Positions 6,725-8,673 of a DNA stretch of 8,673 bases are shown piece by piece. Position 1 is the first letter of the stretch. Every line of letters starts with the position of its first letter. Below the pieces are notes generated by a model. It made no database searches. It saw only the letters and a list, made by a program, of their open reading frames with translations, and had not been told where the DNA came from. The DNA lies in NCBI GenBank assembly GCA_018056825.1, contig JAGPEW010000023.1, positions 1 through 8,673 of the forward strand. The letters are read 5' to 3'. This stretch comes from Candidatus Sordicultor aquaticus (GTDB lineage Bacteria; Atribacterota; Atribacteria; Atribacterales; Caldatribacteriaceae). Both the position numbers and the translations under genes were made by a program.

Positions 6725-7324
6725 TCATTTATCCCGAGATATTACCTCAATGTTTACTGTAGGTTTATTTTTATATACCTCTCCCAAATTTAGCTCTTGT
6801 TGCCAAACTTTATCTTTTACTTCTCCATCTACATAACTAAGTATCTCTCCGGGCATGTAGGCCTTGATAAAAAGAGTAATGGAATTCAAAAAAGGTTTTA
6901 CGGCAGACGCTCCTCCCTGATTTAAGAGGTTATCTAACTCTTTCCCTTCTAAGCTGGCCTCCAAGACTACTAGGTCTCCATCTTTAGAAAGGTGGGCAGC
7001 ACTACCTAAGAATCGTTGAGTAAATTCCTGAGCCTTTTCCTGGTCAGGGAAATTCCATTCCCAGGCTACTATATAGGGAGCGGCATCTTCTTTAGTCATT
7101 ATTTTTACAAAGTTTCTTTCTTCTTCGGGTAGCTTCTTGTATTCATCTACCGCTACTTTTTTCAACTGGCTCAAAACTGTAGCATCATTCACTATCACTG
7201 AAATACGAGCGCTAGGAATGGTGGCATCGCCAGCCACTTTAACTGCTAATTCCACTTGAGCACAACCAGAAAGGAGCAAAAGAGATAAAGTTATCAACAA
7301 AATCATCCACCACTTTTTGGCCAT
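6725..7324 (-). CDS. Lipoprotein, LppM/DUF3153-like layout, function unknown
   Basis: A 199-residue lipoprotein. The signal peptide has a KK n-region, a Leu-rich core and lipobox LSGC (18-21), so C21 is the predicted lipidation site and the protein is anchored outside the membrane. The mature part opens with a beta-like stretch (AQVELAVKVAGDATIP), followed by a helical, charged segment (about 50-105). It ends with a strand pattern IKAYMPGEILSYVDGEVKDK and a W174. The MPGEI...G...W arrangement resembles the LppM/DUF3153 family, but I cannot confirm this without a profile search. Start ATG 7322-7324 has an AAAAGGAGG ribosome binding site (7332-7340). It is transcribed divergently from the OsmC gene. 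The stop TGA at 6725 is immediately followed by the URO-D pseudogene, with no terminator between. Confidence 0.85.
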   Translation of the reverse strand: MAKKWWMILLITLSLLLLSGCAQVELAVKVAGDATIPSARISVIVNDATVLSQLKKVAVDEYKKLPEEERNFVKIMTKEDAAPYIVAWEWNFPDQEKAQEFTQRFLGSAAHLSKDGDLVVLEASLEGKELDNLLNQGGASAVKPFLNSITLFIKAYMPGEILSYVDGEVKDKVWQQELNLGEVYKNKPTVNIEVISRDK

Positions 7325-7348
7325 GATTTAGCCTCCTTTTCATTTTTC

Positions 7349-7377
7349 ACTATATAAAAGTGTATTTACTTCTTAAA
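7349..7377 (-). promoter_or_regulatory. Alternative proximal promoter of the lipoprotein gene
   Basis: Minus strand: -10 TATAGT (7349-7354) with a weak TTTAAG -35 (7372-7377), spacer 17. It would give a shorter leader than the palindromic promoter further upstream. The choice between them cannot be made from sequence. Confidence 0.3.
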
Positions 7378-7425
7378 ATAGAGTTCCATTGTATAATTAT
7401 ATTAAACCTTAATCCCAAAAACCAA
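7370..7425. promoter_or_regulatory. Divergent promoter region centred on palindromic -10 TATAATTATA
   Basis: The perfect 10-base palindrome TATAATTATA (7392-7401) gives a consensus TATAAT on each strand. For the plus strand, -10 7392-7397 pairs with a weak -35 TTCTTA (7370-7375, spacer 16), with TG immediately upstream of the -10. For the minus strand, -10 7396-7401 pairs with -35 TTGGTT (7420-7425, spacer 18). The -35 matches are only 3 of 6 in both directions. It would serve both the osmC gene and the lipoprotein gene. Confidence 0.55.
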
Positions 7426-7443
7426 GCAAGGAGGTAGAAAATA

Positions 7444-7836
7444 ATGGCTCAAGTAGAGCTTATAGCTCAAAGAGGAAAAATCGAAGCTCATATAGGAACA
7501 GAAACGGTTTTATTTAAAAGTAAAGGTGCAGAAAGCGAAGTAGGACACTGGCCGGTAGAATATCTTTTAGCCGCTTTAGGAAGCTGCTTCGCTGGAACAG
7601 TATTTGCTTATGCCCAAACTAAAAATTTTCCTCTGGAAAAAATAGTCTCTCGGATTAGTGGAGAATTAGGTTCTTCTCCTTCTCGAGTGCAAAAAATAGA
7701 AATGGAAGTAGAGTTAATCGGTAATCTAACTTATGAAGAAAAAGAAAGAATCCTAAAAGCAGGGGAAAAAGGCTGCACAGTGATGAATACTTTGCGGGGA
7801 GGTGTAGAAGAAATAGTAACTAAGTTATCCTACTAA
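7444..7836 (+). CDS. OsmC-family peroxiredoxin-like protein
   Basis: Small cytoplasmic protein of the OsmC/Ohr superfamily, whose members reduce organic hydroperoxides with a pair of reactive cysteines and act as dimers. The 130 residues carry both: C48 in PVEYLLAALGSCFAGT (37-52) on the central helix, and C111 in GEKGCTVMNTL (107-117). The first 30 residues form the expected beta-strand start, and IEMEVELIG (85-93) is the strand between the helices. Length is typical of the compact YhfA-like branch; I cannot separate OsmC, Ohr and YhfA subfamilies here. The start is well defined: AGGAGGT (7429-7435) lies 8 bases before the ATG. It is transcribed alone, divergent from a lipoprotein gene. Downstream hairpins (7938-7974 or 8117-8147) probably terminate it. 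Confidence 0.93.
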   Translation: MAQVELIAQRGKIEAHIGTETVLFKSKGAESEVGHWPVEYLLAALGSCFAGTVFAYAQTKNFPLEKIVSRISGELGSSPSRVQKIEMEVELIGNLTYEEKERILKAGEKGCTVMNTLRGGVEEIVTKLSY

Positions 7837-7918
7837 CCTCCCTGTAAAATTAAAGTGTCCCGTGGAACCTATTGAATTACTAAAACTTAAAAAGTAAATT
7901 GCGTCGAAAGCTAAAAAA

Positions 7919-7981
7919 CGGGAGATCGCTATACAGCAAGGGATGCTTCTCCTCCTATGCTTGAGAAATCCCTTCTTCCCG
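7919..7981 (+). other. Nested long hairpin, possible terminator or structured RNA
   Basis: Three nested pairings share one axis: CGGGA (7919-7923) with TCCCG (7977-7981), AAGGGAT (7938-7944) with ATCCCTT (7968-7974), and TTCTC (7947-7951) with GAGAA (7963-7967). A 2-base bulge separates the inner two and the terminal loop is 11 bases. A T-rich but not pure T stretch follows. It may end osmC transcription, or be a decayed mobile or RNA element. Confidence 0.4.
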
Positions 7982-8054
7982 ATAGTTTTGGTCTTCAGTC
8001 TTTTAGGTTTTTTGTGTTTCTGGAAGTTATAGAAGGTATTTTTTCTGTAATCTG

Positions 8055-8081
8055 GATTCCTCGCAGAAACATTCAGGAATG
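8055..8081. repeat. REP-like palindrome (ATTCCT ... AGGAAT)
   Basis: ATTCCT (8056-8061) and AGGAAT (8075-8080) pair around a 13-base loop, and the flanks read TGG and GACGG. The TGGATTCCT...AGGAATGACG pattern resembles short interspersed palindromic repeats seen in several bacterial genomes. Genome copy number would be needed to confirm. Confidence 0.35.
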
Positions 8082-8116
8082 ACGGATGAGAAAGGGGTTG
8101 ATAAGGGGGCTTCGCC

Positions 8117-8161
8117 CCACTGAGGAAGAAAGAGCCTTCCTCAGTGGTCTTTGTTTTTTTT
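8117..8161 (+). terminator. Rho-independent terminator (repeat unit 1)
   Basis: Perfect 12-base-pair stem, 8117-8128 with 8136-8147 (CCACTGAGGAAG/CTTCCTCAGTGG), and a 7-base loop. It is followed by TCTTTG and eight T residues (8154-8161). This is the strongest terminator in the window and is oriented to stop transcription from the osmC side. A smaller GGGGC-TTC-GCCCC hairpin (8106-8118) lies just before it and overlaps its first two bases. Confidence 0.75.
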
Positions 8162-8215
8162 AAGTTTTTGTCTTTCTCCTTCGTCTTTCGGGGGTTGATA
8201 AGGGGGCTTCGTCCC

Positions 8216-8258
8216 ACTGAGGAAGGTGCTTTTTCTTCCTCAGTTAGTTGTTGTTCTT
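8216..8258 (+). terminator. Second terminator-like hairpin (repeat unit 2)
   Basis: A 10-base-pair stem, ACTGAGGAAG (8216-8225) with CTTCCTCAGT (8235-8244), and a 9-base T-rich loop. It is followed by a T-rich but interrupted tail. It is a copy of unit 1 with a different loop, acting as a backup terminator at best. Confidence 0.5.
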
Positions 8259-8290
8259 TTCTTTGTTGTTTTGCTTTTTGGGGGTTATAA

Positions 8291-8306
8291 GGGGGGCGAA
8301 GCCCCC
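8291..8306 (-). terminator. GC hairpin downstream of the aldo/keto reductase gene
   Basis: GGGGGC-GAA-GCCCCC (8292-8306) forms a 6-base-pair stem 11 bases past the minus-strand stop codon. Read on the minus strand it is followed only by TTAT, so it is a weak candidate terminator for that gene. Confidence 0.35.
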
Positions 8307-8317
8307 ATTATTGCCTG

Positions 8318-8673
8318 TTATGATATACGGCAATAGCTGGGTGGACGAGTGTCAGTTAATTTCTCATGAGCTAAGTTTAATTTATAAATAATGGGTATTT
8401 TATAGGGACAACGAGGTTCGCACTCTCCACATTGGTTACATGCTGAAGCCTGGGGATTTAATTTCTGATAAGCCTTTTGAGCGTAATCCTGATTGCCCAA
8501 CCAGAAGCGGAGGCGGTCTCGCAAAGCATATTGAGCAGGGTCGCGAATTACTCCATCTTGCATCTGTCGGTCATATTGTCCTTCCAAAAGAAAAATTCCG
8601 GGAATATCGATACCCAAAGGACAGGGTAGACATTTATCACACTGCCGACAAACATAGTTACCTAATTCCGGAG
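8318..8673 (-). CDS. Aldo/keto reductase with C-terminal ferredoxin-type [4Fe-4S] domain (C-terminal fragment)
   Basis: Partial gene, open through the right edge; about 118 C-terminal codons are visible, ending at TAA 8318-8320. An internal ATG at 8617 is not the start, because the frame continues upstream through conserved cysteines. First cluster: CRQCDKCLPCP (C-x2-C-x2-C-x2-C-P), followed by GIDIPGIF. A helical spacer of about 50 residues has Y/L-rich pairs. Second cluster: CNQCGECEPRCP (C-x2-C-x2-C-x3-C-P), followed by YKIPI and a final LAHEKL helix. This spacing is characteristic of the iron-sulfur C-terminus of the COG1453-type aldo/keto reductases of anaerobes, whose NAD(P)H-binding barrel would lie off the right edge. 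The substrate is unknown. Other proteins with two such clusters are less likely because of the PCPxGIDIP signature. It faces the osmC gene across the terminator-like repeats. Confidence 0.85.
   Translation of the reverse strand, partial: PELGNYVCRQCDKCLPCPLGIDIPGIFLLEGQYDRQMQDGVIRDPAQYALRDRLRFWLGNQDYAQKAYQKLNPQASACNQCGECEPRCPYKIPIIYKLNLAHEKLTDTRPPSYCRIS

Larger units (their letters stand above)
7837..8093. other. Intergenic region downstream of osmC: structured, no intact gene
   Basis: Short protein-like frames occur but are broken. For example, a plus-strand frame from GTG 7862 runs about 11 codons to a TAA, then continues for tens of codons with no known family. The main content is the nested hairpin (7919-7981) and a REP-like palindrome (8055-8081). 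No gene is supported. Confidence 0.4.
8094..8306. repeat. Three related hairpin units in tandem
   Basis: A 35-base unit starting GGGGTTGATAAGGGGGCTTC and ending in ACTGAGGAAG occurs at 8094-8128 and 8191-8225 with one difference (C8115 versus T8212), 97 bases apart. A third, partial and diverged copy begins at 8281 (GGGGTTATAAGGGGGG) and keeps only the GC hairpin, to 8306. T-rich spacers separate them. Confidence 0.75.

Noticed and set aside
7825..8217. 130-codon minus-strand open frame across the repeats downstream of osmC
   Set aside because: It runs through hairpin repeats and T-rich terminator spacers, giving low-complexity Lys/Thr/Ser-rich sequence with no ribosome binding site support. 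A shadow of structured noncoding DNA.
8094..8306. CRISPR array
   Set aside because: The two full repeats contain terminator hairpins with T-rich spacers of unequal length, the third copy is degenerate, and no cas gene is nearby.

Overview
This window comes from an AT-rich bacterium, probably anaerobic. It has strong GGAGG ribosome binding sites, lipoprotein signal peptides and an aldo/keto reductase carrying a ferredoxin-type iron-sulfur domain. A VanW-family lipoprotein and a membrane-anchored SurA-type foldase sit together. This combination fits Firmicutes-like or Atribacterota-like lineages, but the placement is an inference from general character, not a marker-based assignment.

Left part, minus strand (1-3803): a sugar-utilisation operon. 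It begins at a good sigma-A-type promoter (-35 3798-3803, -10 3776-3781). The order is a DeoR/GlpR-family repressor, an intracellular family 2 glycoside hydrolase, and an ABC-transporter solute-binding protein cut by the window edge. A near-perfect palindrome (3763-3778) overlaps the -10 and start of transcription and is the natural candidate operator. The likely logic is that the binding protein captures an oligosaccharide, the hydrolase cleaves it in the cytoplasm, and the repressor senses a sugar phosphate.

Middle, plus strand (4042-6421): a promoter drives a two-gene envelope operon, a membrane-anchored SurA_N/parvulin peptidyl-prolyl isomerase followed by a VanW-family lipoprotein with a peptidoglycan-binding-like domain. 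Both products should act outside the membrane.

Right part (6387-8673): a decayed uroporphyrinogen-decarboxylase (URO-D) family pseudogene lies tail-to-tail with vanW, downstream of a minus-strand lipoprotein of LppM/DUF3153-like layout. That lipoprotein diverges from an OsmC-family peroxiredoxin-like gene across a short region centred on a perfect TATAATTATA palindrome, probably a shared bidirectional -10 element. After the osmC gene come about 480 bases without a gene. They hold a long nested hairpin, a REP-like palindrome, and a set of three related units (two complete, one partial) built from GC hairpins and T-rich tails that look like stacked transcription terminators. The window closes with the C-terminal iron-sulfur domain of an aldo/keto reductase on the minus strand.

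I found no defence system, CRISPR array, insertion sequence, tRNA or rRNA. The most unusual items are the symmetric promoter, the terminator-like repeat units, the nested hairpin and the internally deleted URO-D pseudogene; none amounts to an evident new system.
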